From Priapulus caudatus (Eukaryota > Priapulida > Priapulimorpha > Priapulimorphida > Priapulidae), in contig NW_014577119.1 of NCBI RefSeq assembly GCF_000485595.1, forward strand, positions 728,012 to 771,775: a stretch of DNA of 43,764 nucleotides, given 5' to 3'. The notes beneath the pieces were generated by a model. It was not told where the DNA came from, did no database searches, and saw only the letters and a program-made list of their open reading frames with translations. Positions 1 through 11,495 of this stretch are shown here, piece after piece (the first letter of the stretch is position 1; each line of letters starts with the position of its first letter). A program made the translations under genes and the position numbers.

Positions 1-545
1 GGTAGCGTTGGCTGGTCGGTTGGTAGGTTGGCTGGTCCGGTCGGTCGGTACGGGCGGTCCGGTCTCGGTCGGTCGTCGGTCGCGTCCGGGCGGTTCGGTC
101 GGTCGGTCCGGGATCGGTCGAGGTCGCGTCGCGTCTGGTCGCGTCGGATCGGTCGGTCGTCGGTGGTCGGTCGGTCGGTCTGGTCCGGTTCGGTCGTCCG
201 GTCGGTCGGTCTCAGGTCGGCGTGGTCCTGTTTATCGGTCGGTCGGTCGCCGTCGGTCGGGTCGGTGGCTACGTCGCGTCGCGTCGGTCGTCGGTCGCGT
301 TCGGATCGGTCGGTCGGTCGGAGCGCGTCGGTCGGTCGGTCGGTCGGTCGGATCGCGTCGGTCGGTGCGTCGGTCGGTTCCTCGTCGGTCGGTCGGCGGT
401 CGCGTCGGTCGCGTCGGTCGCGTCGTCGCGTCGGTCGGCTCGCGGCGGGCGGATCGGTTCGGTCGGTCGGTCGCCGTCGCCGTCCGGTTCGTCGGTCGGT
501 CGGTCGGGCTCGGGTCGCGTCGCGTCGGTTCGCGTCGGTCCAGGT
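1..545. repeat. Degenerate CGGT/GTCG-rich tandem repeat
   Basis: The window opens in a GC-rich, strongly strand-biased array of GGTCGGTC words mixed with GTCGCGTCG variants. It is open in several frames, giving Ser/Arg/Val/Gly-rich or Pro/Thr/Asp/Arg-rich translations. Those follow from the repeat and are not evidence of a gene. The array probably continues past the left edge. Confidence 0.9.
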
Positions 546-2640
546 TGACAATGCTATCAGCTCCCAGGCCGACGCACGCTGAATGGAAGTAAGAACTTCG
601 TGCGGTGCAGCGACGCCACCTGTCCGTCTGGTTTTGCGCTTCTGCTAATTCCAATGTGTTCTCCGCGTAAATTAAAGCGGCCAGCCGCCGCCAAGATCCT
701 TAGCGAGCTCAACCTGAACAATGCGCGCTGCGTGCGGCGCGTGTGGTGTGATGTCCGTCGTGCGTTGCGCGCAGCCCGCGTCTCTCTCTCTCTTGTGTGT
801 GTGTGTGTGTGTGTGTGTGGATTCTGCGATTGCAGACCACGTTGTTTTTGTACACGCGGCATACCGAGTTAGCAAGCCGCTAATGATGCACTCCAGCTCG
901 CACTTACCTACCGCGTGAGAGTTTTTTCGTGTTCAATATTTTTTCGTTTCGGCAGGTCATACCCCGAACCAATTCTTCTTTGAAGCTTTAGCGATTGCTA
1001 TAACGCTGCAGACTAGACCCGTTTGTCGTCGGGAATCAACCTGGTGGCATTTAGGGACGTTCGCAATAAGTCTAATAAGGATTGATACCGAAATAAGTTT
1101 TCATAAAACATTTGCGTTTACTGTACCATCGTAGGCTAATTTCGTATGTCGCTGAGAATCAAGCTTACGGCATTCAACAACAGCTACTGCAATCAGTCTC
1201 ACAACACGCGATACGGATAACATTCAGTCTGTTTCTTTACATAGTACAAAGTCGCGCTGGCATACTTGGCAAGATGAAAGTGTTGCCGAAGTTGACTTAA
1301 TTTACGTTAGTACGCGGGTACGATCGGGTCCGCGATGTGTCACGAAGAAGTGTTCACGCATTGGGAATTCGTGACGCGAAATGTTTCTAGACTAAACGTA
1401 CGCGCAGTCGTTTTTTTTCATGGCAAAATGGATGACTTGCGAGAAACAGCTGCACGCACGCATGGGCCGCAGCGACGTTTGTTTGTCGTGGGAAATATCG
1501 ACGTTTCGCGACAAAAGAAACAGCTCATAGTACAAGAACGCGAGGGGAAAAAATTACATGTCAACGCTCTATGTTCGACATAATCCGAGCCTATTTTTTT
1601 GTTCGCGCGATCAATTCGTAGTGATTGCTTTAATGGCGGTAACAGCGTCGCCTAGTGACGTCACGGCGCCGGTCGAGTGCTGCTGGCGGTGTCGCTTAAC
1701 AATGAAAACACGGGGCGACACGACCGCGTGCGTGCCGACTAACAGCGCTACTACTCCCCGACAAGATGACTTTACATATATCGCATGCATTTGCTAATGA
1801 CACCGTGGCCCAGTTACCCGCGACGCGTCGGTATATGTACGCCACTCCCCTTTCTTCTCCGGGGAATAAAAACCGCTCCGGTGGCGTAATTCAGTAGCTG
1901 ACGGGATTGATATCATCGAGACGGAAAGAAGCATCAATGGGTAAGGGAAGGAGTAGGTATATACGCCTCGCCCGCGGTACAAAAGGGAAAGGCATACTCG
2001 CGGCCTTTCTCTCCACTCACCCTTTATCTCTATTCCATCTTCTCACTATCTCTCGCGCTCTCTCTATATCACTCCCTCTCTGTCTCTCTCTCTCCCCGCC
2101 CCAGTCTTTCTATCCCGTTCTCTCCCCGCTCTCCTTCCCCACCCCTCGATTCTACACCTTCTCTCTCGCCCTCTCTTTTTCACCCACACTCTGTTTCTCT
2201 CGCGCGCCCGTCTCCCCCTTAACTGTCTTCTCTCGTCGTATGGAGCGTGAAGAGAATCGCGGCGCCACGCTCCCGACTCCAGAGAAAGGCGATTCATTAA
2301 GAATGCATCGGCTTGCGAATTCGACGAGGCGGACCAGATCTGCCTGCGCTCTTGGTGGACAGCGCGCAATGAGAGCCTCTCGGGCCGAAGGGAGAAGCCC
2401 TGTCCTCACTCCAGCATGATTAGAGCACTCCTCTCTTCGGAGAGGAAACCGAATCCCGCGAAAGGCTTCGGTAGTGCGGAGTGGGAGCGGGAAATGCCCC
2501 CGCGGTCTTCTGGCATTGCGCGCGAAAGCCGGCTCTGAAAGAGGAGGTCCGATAACACGGGCACTTGGGGATCGGCGAGAATTGGGCGATTGAATCGATA
2601 CCAGACCGGGGGGCAAGTCGATGCGAATCAAGCAAAGTCG
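546..2640. other. No gene recognised; contains CT/TG microsatellite and CT-rich tract
   Basis: A compound (CT)n(TG)n microsatellite lies at about 780-819 and a pyrimidine-rich tract at about 2005-2230. The rest has mixed composition with only short open frames of no recognisable family. A palindromic CRE-type octamer (TGACGTCA) is present near 1657. No exon can be supported. Confidence 0.6.
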
Positions 2641-2648
2641 GGATGGGA

Positions 2649-2661
2649 GCGAGAGAGGGAG

Positions 2662-2709
<48 letters not shown>

Positions 2710-2732
2710 CGAGAAGGAGAGAGAGGAGAGCG
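2649..2732. repeat. (GA)n microsatellite
   Basis: A near-pure GA run flanked by imperfect GAGAGGGA and GAGCGAG words. Translations through it are Arg/Glu alternations and are not coding evidence. Confidence 0.95.
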
Positions 2733-4670
2733 GTGGGATGTACTAGAGTGGTATACCGCGGGCGATGTCCAGTCAAAGTCCTTTCGTTTCGATGTGATAC
2801 TATATGGTAACTTTGAAAATTGCTTTTTATCTATCCGTCGGTCCGTCCGTCAATCGATCGGTCTGTCGTTTTATTGATCCGTCTATAAACCAGATGTAGG
2901 CCTATGTCCCTATGAAACTATATCTCGCATATTTCTGCGTCTATACAGTACATGTAGAAGTCTATTCCATCTTTACGCCCTTGCTTACAGTAACCCTCCT
3001 TCCCAGTTCTCTTCATCTCTCCCTCCTCTCTCTCTCTCTCTCTCTCTTTCACTCTTGCGCGCGCTATATTTCTATTATGGACTCTTGATATTAACTTATA
3101 TATCCTCTTTCTATCTCTCTCTCTCTCTCTCCGTTTTGCTCACTCGCTTACGCACTCTCTATCTTTATCTATCTATCTAACTATCTATCTATCTCAATTC
3201 TTCTCACGCCCCCACCTCCGTGCGTCTACTTTTAATGACGCCGCACAGTCGCTTGCGTTCTCGCATAATTATCGCGTGTTTATGTGTGGTTGCGACTCGA
3301 CAGGCCGACCTCTAACCACTGTTGTGAGATGCCATCCCACCGAGAAGGAATGAAGGCACATCTCGCACAGTCAACCACGTCTTAGCAGCAACACTATCGG
3401 CACGAAACTAATCCATAAAAATACCTTTATGTAATCTCGTCGTGTTAGGCGCTTATTTTCTATAGCGACGTCGCGGCGGTCTCACGCACGCACGCGAGCG
3501 CTTACGTCTAGCCGCGCTCGCGCTGCCCCCGCCCCCCATCGCGCCAGAATGGGTTATTTGCTGTGTAAACCATGCATGCACGTTGTCGACGGATGGAGAT
3601 GTAGGGCGCCGACGCGGGAGGTACCAACACGCAGCATGATTTACGAAAAAAATAATTGCCTCTACAGACAAGTTGACGTCTGCAAATCGCCATGCCAAAA
3701 GCTTAAACGATTTCGCTTGACTCGTCGCACGCACGCGCGCGCGCTGCTTGCCCGCCAAACAGCGTTTGACAAATGTGTTAATATTCCGCTGGGTGTGTAA
3801 CTCTATCGACTGTCACATTCTGTTCGCTTTCGCTAATGCATGCGTTCGGCGCGAGGAAATGTGAGAGCCAGAGCCAGCGAGCACGCGCTAGAGCTGTTGA
3901 TAGACGATAACTACGTCAGTCGTCGAAAATCAGCGCGCGCGCGCCCGAGGACGAGATGCGTACGTTACACGTTATACACGCCCATTTAACTCAAACGCGA
4001 ACACACGAGTCACGCGCACGCACGCTGCCGTGCGCACGAAACGTCTCGGTTTAATCCGCGAACAAACGCGTTCTTTCATGCAGCGACAGAATGCTTTTCA
4101 GTCGAGTCGTTTGCGTACTCACGAACGCAAGACGTGCGTGATGGCATCGCATGCGAGAATCCCAGACCGTACGGCGCGGGTATAGAAACTTCGAACCGGC
4201 GTTCGTCTGCCAAGACCAGCCGCGCGATCGCTGCAGCGTGAGGCGTATATAGACTAAATCCCGAGACTCCAGTTCCGCCCGCGAAATGCGACTGTCGGAA
4301 AAATGCGCCACAACGTCGCCCGTAAAATGCGATTAAAAACATCATTAAAGAAACTCCATTGCCGGATAAGAAACTAGATTTGAGAATTAAGATAAGAAAG
4401 TAAGAAAATACGACAAGCACTAGAAGCTACGCGGGCTGCCGTGTGCTGACGTCAGGCACGAGTGGAATGGTAGGGTGGTATAAGGTATAGCGTGCAGCAA
4501 ATCGCCTCGTATAAACTGTTACATATAGCCGGGTTAACCTAGGGAATACTATTCCACGCAAATATGACCAAAAGCGGATAACAGCCAATAGTATAATTAC
4601 TCTTTATACTCTCATTATACTAGACTCTAAATTATACTAGTGGCAATAAGTAATACTTATTCTCTCTCTA

Positions 4671-4673
<3 letters not shown>
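2733..4673. other. No gene recognised; CT and TCTA microsatellites
   Basis: Short CT runs lie at about 3021-3050 and 3115-3131, and a TCTA tetranucleotide run at about 3160-3195. The remaining sequence, rich in CG and CGCG words, shows no convincing exon on either strand. Confidence 0.6.
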
Positions 4674-4714
<41 letters not shown>

Positions 4715-5073
4715 ATCGATCTCGGATCTTTCTTGTCTTTCATGCTCTCTCTCATCATTCGTCTCTCTACCTCTACTCTCAATCATCTTTCTCTCTCTAT
4801 CTGCTCACTTTCGGTTCCTCCCCGTCTAGGGTGTGGTCGGTGTCCGGGGGGGGCCGGGGGGGGGGGCGGGGGGTGCGCGAGGGCGGCGGGGGCGGAGTGG
4901 GGGGTGGCGGGGCTGCGCGCGGTGGTGGGGCGGGGGGGGTGCTCTCCTGCGGGGCTCGTCTCTCACGGGTACTCTTCTCTTCTCTCTCTCTCAAGTTCTC
5001 TCATCTCTCTTCGTCTCTCTCTTCTCTCTCTCTCTCTCCTCTCCTCTACTCTGCTCCTCTCGTCTCTCACTCC

Positions 5074-5106
<33 letters not shown>

Positions 5107-5131
5107 ATATAATATAATATATATATAATAT
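4674..5131. repeat. CT-rich tract interrupted by a G-run block, ending in an AT repeat
   Basis: A (CT)n microsatellite (about 4674-4711) leads into a pyrimidine-rich stretch to about 5095. Between about 4846 and 4945 it is interrupted by a block with many G runs of 4 to 11, capable of forming G-quadruplexes. It finishes in alternating TA/TATAA words to about 5131. Confidence 0.9.
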
Positions 5132-5929
5132 CGTTTCTCTCAAATATGCAACGCACCCACCCCCCAACCTGCACCACCCCCTTATTTACCCTTCTATATA
5201 CGCCGAACTTCTGACATAGCAATGATACAGGCCTGTGCAACACGAGACGCATTAGCGGACCAGAGATTAGCCGCTGGCATAACGGTCTCGTATGTGGCGG
5301 GGCAGGCAGCAATGATACGCATATATATAACTCCCTCTGCTGTGTGTACTCAGTATATACGGCAGCGCAGTTGTCACTCTCAGGCACTCGCGACGTACCG
5401 GCACCGACCGCACCAGCGAGACTCTTATACCCTCGCAACAGGGCGCCTTTCATATGTGCTGCGACGGGCAGTCCCGAGCCGCTAAATGAAATCAACTGTG
5501 ACCGTCGTCGGCTGCGCAGAACGGTCGCGTTATGTAATAAGTGACGGCGCTTCGAAGAGCGCGTGGCGTGGACACGTCGGGAGTGCATGGGGGCTTTAAT
5601 GGACACGCGGTATATAGTCTCTTGCGACGATGTGAACCTAGTGGGTAATTTTGTGAGACTGACCCTCGCTGAAACTAAACACCCTCGATTTACCACGAGC
5701 GCGACATTGCGGGCTATGAGTTACTGTTAGAATATTTTAAATACGGCCGCAGTCAACTTTCTCTATACTGCAAGTGTTTAATTAATCAGATTATTAAATA
5801 ATTAATTAATATTTAAATAATATTAATTTATATAATATATATATTGTTAACAGCGGCCATCGAGGCGGCGATAGATAGATAAGGAGCGCGTGGCCGCACG
5901 CAGGCAAAGGCGTGAACGGCGATGAACAC
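5132..5929. other. No gene recognised; AT-rich border
   Basis: A 200-codon open frame on the minus strand (5094-5696) has no recognisable domain and runs into the TA repeat, so I do not call it. Bases 5775-5850 are almost pure A/T (TTAAT and ATAATAT words) and abut the GC-rich minisatellite. Confidence 0.55.
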
Positions 5930-7635
5930 GCATCGCGCACCAACTACGCAGAGCGCGCCGCGGTAACGGGCGTGCGGCAGGGGCGGCGGTACGAACGGGC
6001 GGTGCGGCGCGATACACACGAACTTCGCGCGGCGGTGATACAGAATACATCACCGGCGCGCAGCGCGTAGGCGGCGGATGATAACACACGCGCCGCATTA
6101 GCAGCGATGCGGGCGGTGAATACACACACGCGCGCGCGGCAGGCAGGTGTGGCGTGGCGTGATACACATCCGCGCGCGCGCGATGCGGCGGTGATACACC
6201 ACCGCTCAGCGACCGGCGGTACGGACGGTGATGCAGCACCGCGCCGCGCAGGCGTGCGGCGAAGGATACACACCGCGCGCGGCGACGGTGTGGGCGGTGA
6301 ATACACCACCGCGCGCGGACGCGTGCCGGCGGTGATAGACACCGCGCGCGGCGGCGGTGCGGCGGTGATACATATCGCGCCGCCGCGGCGGTGCGCGGTG
6401 ATACATAGCCGCGCGCGCATGCGCGTGCGAGACGGTTGATACATATGCGCGCAGCAGCGGCGGATGCCGGCGGTGCGGCGGTAATTACACACCCGCGCAG
6501 CGAGCTAGGTCGGTGTGACGGTGAATACAACACGCGCCGCAGCACGGCGGTGGGCGGCGGTAATAAATCACCAGCCGCAGCGCGAGGCGACGGTGCGGGG
6601 CGGTAATACACACCGCGCGCAACGAGCGGTGGGCGCGGTAAATACACAGACCGCGCGCCAGCGAGATCGGTGCGGCGGTCGGCGTGATGACACAGCCGCC
6701 GCGCCCGCAGAGGTGGCGCGAGTAAAAATGACAACGAAGGACCGGGCGAACGCTGAGCCGCCCGCGCGCGCAGGCGGTGCGGCGGGTGATTACACACCGC
6801 GCGCGGCGAGGCGTGTGGCGTGATACAACACACGCGGACGCCAAGGCAGGCGGGTGAAGGCGTGTAGCACACCCAGCGGCCGGCGGCGACCGGCGGTGTG
6901 GCGGTGATAACACCACCGGCCGCGGCAGCCGGCCGGTAAGCGTGTTGGGATAGACACCGGCGCGCGGTCCACGGCGTGTGGCGGTGATAGACAACCGCGC
7001 GCGCGCGGTGGCGGCGAAGTTGATAACACACGCCGCCGCGATAGCGGGCGGTGCGGCGGTGAGTACATACACCGCGCGCCGAGAGAACCAGGCGGTGTGG
7101 CGGATAGCACAACGGCGTGGCGTGCGGTGCGGCGTAATAACACACCGCCCGCGCGGCGGTGCGGCGGTGATTACACACCGGCGCGCAAAGGAGCAGGCGG
7201 TACGGCGGTGATAGACACCTGCGCGCGCGGGCAGCAGGGCGAATGCGGCGGTGAATAGACCCGAACCGCGACGCGAGCGCGGTGTGGCGTGTGATAGAAA
7301 CACCGCGCGCGACCAGGCGGTGCGCGCGGTGATAGACACGCGCGCGCGAAGGTGCGGCGGTAGATACAGGCAGCCGCGCGCGCATGCGGCGGTGGGCGCG
7401 GTGCGCGGCGCGGTGCGGCGGTGCGGCGGTGCGGAGCCGGTGCGGCGTGCGGGAGCGGTGATACGAGCACCGCGCGGCACGCAGGCGGTGCGCGCGGTGG
7501 GCGGTGATACAACCACCAACGCGCGCGGCGGTGCAGGCGGTGATGCACGAACCGCGCGCGCCGTGTGCGGCCCAGTGGGCGGAGCGGCTGAGCGGCGGAT
7601 GATACAGCACCGCGCGGGTCGAGCGTGTAGCATAG
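5930..7635. repeat. GC-rich minisatellite, roughly 35-40 bp unit, hairpin-forming
   Basis: About 1.7 kb of degenerate tandem repeat whose core is GCGGTGATACACACCGCGCGCG or close variants. Most units can fold on themselves; for example GCGGTG at 6188-6193 pairs with CACCGC at 6200-6205 across the loop ATACAC. The alternating CGCGCG stretches between hairpins could favour Z-DNA. I estimate 40-50 units by eye. A 607-codon frame on the minus strand and others run through it because the unit lacks stop codons on that strand. The translation is a low-complexity Arg/His/Ala/Tyr/Pro repeat, so I do not call a protein. Confidence 0.9.
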
Positions 7636-7774
7636 CGAAAGCGATGTTTTAGCGTAAGCAATTGATGCACATTAGCTTAGAGAGTTATATTTAATACAAG
7701 TGGAGAGATGATTGACGATAGGGACAGCTAGCGGTTGTGAGGGAGCGTGTCAAGGGGCGTGTCAAACGAGACGA

Positions 7775-7778
<4 letters not shown>

Positions 7779-7810
<32 letters not shown>

Positions 7811-7860
7811 CGAGAGAGAGAGAGAGAGAGGGAGAGAGAGAGAGCGAGAGCGAGAGGGAG
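7779..7860. repeat. (GA)n-rich microsatellite
   Basis: GAGAGA runs interrupted by GTGACG and GGAG. The flanks to about 8149 contain no recognisable coding sequence. Confidence 0.9.
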
Positions 7861-8149
7861 TCAATCGGGAAAGGATTTGGCGTGTGGTAAGACAAGCAGG
7901 TAAACAGAAAGCGATTGGTGAGCATACGAGAAAGGAATGGGATCTGGGAGACATTATTGTATCAATACACCGAAGTCAGCGTGATATGAAAATATAAGGA
8001 ATCGGAATTGCGGACGGGAAGGCAGTTCGGAACAAAAAGGGAAGCGGCGTCGGAAGTGAGAGTTGAAACGAAGGAGTTAGGTAAGTGAAAGCAGTGGAGA
8101 AGATGAGAGCGCGCGTGAGAGTGAAAGACAGGAGAGGTGAGTACAGCAA

Positions 8150-8616
8150 CAGGCACTGTGAACGTCTGAAAAAAAATAAAAAGGGGGTAAACATAAACAC
8201 GAAATGTAAATTTACTACCAAGTCTTAAGTGTTATCTCACTAACTCTATTTCGCGCCACTTTTATAACAACATGTAAATGCCGGTCAATATCCCTGCATC
8301 TGCAACAACAACAAGTACATCAGCGCCAACGCTAGCCTGGCTAGCAACACTGACAAAGCATAAATATATAAGCTATATATATAAATATAAATATATATAA
8401 CTATATATTTATGTGTCAGTGTAGCAGCAGTGCTAGCGGGCGGCGGCAACAGCGTGACTGACAGTTGTTGGCAAGATGAGCAGTTGACGCATTTACAGGA
8501 AATTGTCCGGCAATAAAGCTGAAAGAGAGTAGAGAAACATAAGACTTTGGTAAAGTAAATAGATTCAGATAATTTATTAGCATAATATTGTAATTGAAAA
8601 CGCTCACAAGTGTACT
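8150..8616. mobile_element. Old palindromic Mutator-like foldback element (copy 1)
   Basis: The left end (CAGGCACTGTGAACGTCTG) is mirrored as a degraded inverted copy at about 8594-8616. Between them, arm features shared with the copies at 9149 and 39015 recur in inverted order: AAACACGAAATG, ATGCCGGTCAA, GCATCTGCAACA, then GAGAAACATAAGACTTTGGTA. The centre is an AT-rich palindrome (about 8356-8418) flanked by TGACA/TGTCA. No target duplication is visible, which fits the higher divergence of this copy. It encodes nothing. Confidence 0.75.
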
Positions 8617-9138
8617 TTGAATGTAACAGTGCGAGAGAAACAGTGAGAGAGGTGTGTGTGAGAGCTATAGTTAAGAGAGTGAAGAAACCAGTTAAGAGCT
8701 ATGCTGCATGTTAGCGGAGTTACATAGCCGAGATTAGTTGCAAGATGTGGTCGAAGATAGTAGAGCAGCGTTTACTGTCGTGTATCGGAGTAATTGGTTC
8801 ACATTGCAAATAGTGCGTAGCGTGATTGAAGATCTGGTGGGGCACGTCTGGGATGTCAACACGCGTAATAAACAGCGCTCGGGCTCGTCACGTCCTATTA
8901 TTACTCACATACTTCTTCGCGCCTCCTTTGCTGAAAACTTTACGATCTTCGGCAGCTGCTTTTCCTTAACGGTGACGTCGGGTGTAGAACAACGAGGGGG
9001 AATATGCTCTATGATACAGAGTAGAAAAACACAACGCACTCACGGGCCCTATTAAGCCGTACGGGGTACGACAGAGAAGAGGAAGAGGAGAAGGAGACTG
9101 AACAGAGCCATACCAGTCGGGTAGCGTGCATGCTACAT
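8617..9138. other. No gene recognised
   Basis: Unique-looking sequence between two foldback elements. The only open frame above 100 codons (8738-9055, plus strand) shows no family resemblance. Confidence 0.55.
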
Positions 9139-9148
9139 GGTTTGGTGC
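9139..9148. repeat. Target-site duplication, left (GGTTTGGTGC)
   Basis: A ten-base direct repeat identical to 10033-10042, flanking the foldback element. A 9-10 bp duplication is typical of Mutator-like transposons. Confidence 0.9.
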
Positions 9149-10032
9149 ACAGGCACTTGGAACGTCTCAATAAAAAAATAATGGTAAATAAACACGAAAT
9201 GTATTTACTACCAAATTTATTACTAGTATTCGCTACTCGATTTCGCCTATTGTTGCCGATAATTACCCGTAAATGCCGGTCAAATGCTCATCTGCAACAC
9301 ACAAGTACACCGCACGCACGCCCTGTCTCTTATTCATGTTGTTTGTGCACAGGGCGTGCGTGCGGTGTACTTGTGTGTTGCAGATGAGCATTTGACCGGC
9401 ATTTAAGCTGGGCGCACACGTGGCGATTTTTATCGCTAGTACTGGCGATTTTGTTGCCGGCGACAGAATCGCCGAGAGATCGCCACTTGTGCGCTGCATG
9501 GCGATGGCGATTTTGACGCCAGAAACTCGTCGCTGGAATATCAAACATGTTTGATATTTGTTGCCGAGTCGCTGAACAATCGCCACGTCTGCGCTGCACT
9601 GGCGATGGATTCAGGCAACAGTTTTTGGATTAACTAATCAAATGCATGATTTGAAGCACGTGATCAAATATGGCAGCGCCCTTGGTGTGGGAAAAAAGCA
9701 GGAGGATGGGCTTATTGAAATGTGGCAGGAACGCCCGTGTCTTTTTGCCATTGCGTGTGACATTGCATTGTCGCCGGGTCCCGCACATGTGGCGATTAAA
9801 ATTGCCAGTACTGGCAATAAAAATCGCCAGTACTAGCGAGAAAAAATCGCCAGCACTGCATGGCAATAAAAATCGCCAGTACTAGCGAGAAAAAATCGCC
9901 ACGTGTGCGCCCGGCTTTACGGGTAATTATCGGCAATAATAGGCGAAATAGAGTAGCGAAACATTAAGACTTTGGTAGTAAATACATTTCGTGTTTATTT
10001 GCCTTTTTTATTGAGACGTTCCAAGTGCCTGC
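9149..10032. mobile_element. Palindromic Mutator-like foldback element (copy 2), with nested insertion
   Basis: The long inverted arms start at (A)CAGGCACTTGGAACG on the left and end at the reverse complement on the right (about 10012-10031). The arms pair almost throughout (9149 to about 9330 with about 9340-10032) once the nested 511-bp insertion and its duplicated TTA are removed. The original element was then about 370 bp, nearly a single hairpin with its centre near 9335. It has no coding capacity and so is non-autonomous. A ten-base target duplication borders it. Confidence 0.92.
9406..9916. mobile_element. PIF/Harbinger-type non-autonomous element nested in the foldback arm
   Basis: The terminal inverted repeats begin AGCTGGGCGCACACGTGGCG on the left and AGCCGGGCGCACACGTGGCG (reverse complement of the right end), continuing into GATTTTT. 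The insertion splits the outer arm exactly within CATTTACGGG and duplicates TTA (9403-9405 and 9917-9919). The TWA-type three-base duplication is the hallmark of PIF/Harbinger transposons. The interior repeats ATCGCCAGTACTGGCGA palindromes and has no transposase-like frame. Confidence 0.88.
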
Positions 10033-10042
10033 GGTTTGGTGC
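10033..10042. repeat. Target-site duplication, right (GGTTTGGTGC)
   Basis: Identical to 9139-9148; it closes the 9149-10032 element. Confidence 0.9.
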
Positions 10043-11180
10043 TGTTAGCGAAGGTCACGATCGCATCGACTTCTTTGACTGAGTCGCGCACGCTACATAG
10101 TTGGCGCCGCGACCAGGGCAAACGCTACAATATATAATATATGTACCTGTGCATTTTTACTGTAGAACAATTACACATTCATATATTACGAAAATTGACG
10201 TAATATTTACGTTGTCAAGTTAGAGAAAACGTAGAAAACGATGCACATTAGTAGGTATATAATAATAGTGCGTGCGTATAGTCGTGTAAGTGTGAGCAAT
10301 CCCACCCGACGATGACACGTTCGTGTGCGAAGGTGACGCTTGTGGATGCGCTTACACGGGCGCAACCTGTAATACCAAGCCTATAATAGCGACGCCATCG
10401 TACGTAAACACGTGTCGTAAGCTAGATTACTAACACAATGCTCGTGTTGTCAGCACTTGAACTCGCCGCGTCGCGCATTGTGTATTACATTCAGCAGATG
10501 TCAGGCTAAACCGGTCAAAACAGGCCGACCACTTGACAAGCACATTATGCAGCCAGTGACAAAGAGATAAACGCGTCTCCCTCTCCCCGCCTCTCTTTCT
10601 CTCTCTCCCTCTCACTACTATCTTGCTGTATATCGACAGCTGCACGCCGGTGGAGATTTCCGCCATTCTCTCTTTCCTGTAAATGCGTAACCCTTGTACG
10701 CACACACAGACACGCACTGTCCCCCTGTTGTGTCCACAGTCCACGGAGGAAGCATCGACAGACAATAGCACGGGGTCGGCTGCCACGCTACCAAAGGCTG
10801 CCGCGCGCACCGAGCACGTGACTGCCGCGGCGCGCGTCTGCGCGTGCGAGCTGTACAATATGACACCTGTCGCCAAACGTGAGTCGTCGCGCTCGCACGT
10901 CGGCACCGACAGCCGAAGGGCGCGCGGATGCGACCGAAAACAAAGGGTCGCCGCGCCGGGGGGAGGGGGTGGGAGGAGGAGGGAAAGGGGGAGCTGCGGC
11001 TGGCTTTGTTCGGGATGCCAGGAAATATCACTGACGGGACGGCGTGGCGCTGTTGATTGCTACGTTTGCTCCCATTTCACGCGGCTGTCGTCGTCCGTTA
11101 TATCGTTATATCGTTATATCGTCCGTTATGGTCTTTATACGTCGTGTTTAATTTTAAGATGACGAGTAGTTGTAGAGTTG
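10043..11180. other. No gene recognised
   Basis: Mixed sequence. Pyrimidine-rich words occur near 10575-10615 and a G-rich block near 10959-10994. The three tandem TTATATCG words near 11100-11122 are a small repeat. No exon can be supported. Confidence 0.55.
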
Positions 11181-11495
11181 TGGTTAGATACAGTGTTAGA
11201 AGTTCGTGTTGAGCTTATAGGAGTAGAACCAGGGTTAAGACTAGGGATAGAGTTAGTACAGAGTACAGAGTTAGTATAGAGTTAGTAGGTATTTTGGTTT
11301 GGGATTGTAATAGCTTATAGGGTTAAGGTTCGGATTAGGTTAGGATTAGTGCTACTCTCAGAATCAGGGGGCTGGGTTAGCGTTATTGTTATGATTAGGG
11401 TTAAGGCTAGGTTAGGATTAGCGTTCGAATTAGTAATAGGGTAACGGTTTGGGTCAGTGTTGGGGTGACGGTTGGGCTTAGGTTAAGAGTTAAAT
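11181..11495 (+). repeat. Degenerate telomere-like (GGTTAG/TTAGGG-related) tract
   Basis: Words such as GGGTTAAGG, GGATTAGG, GGTTAGGATTAG and TAGGGTTAAGG recur throughout with substitutions and indels and almost no perfect tandem hexamers. The composition is strongly G/T/A on this strand. It looks like a decayed interstitial telomeric repeat or a telomere-derived satellite. Confidence 0.7.

Noticed and set aside
5094-5696. A 200-codon minus-strand open frame
   Set aside because: It runs into an AT repeat, shows no domain, and has unremarkable composition.
5847-7670. A 607-codon open frame on the minus strand and overlapping long frames
   Set aside because: It coincides with the hairpin minisatellite; the translation is a tandem low-complexity peptide, and other frames are equally open.
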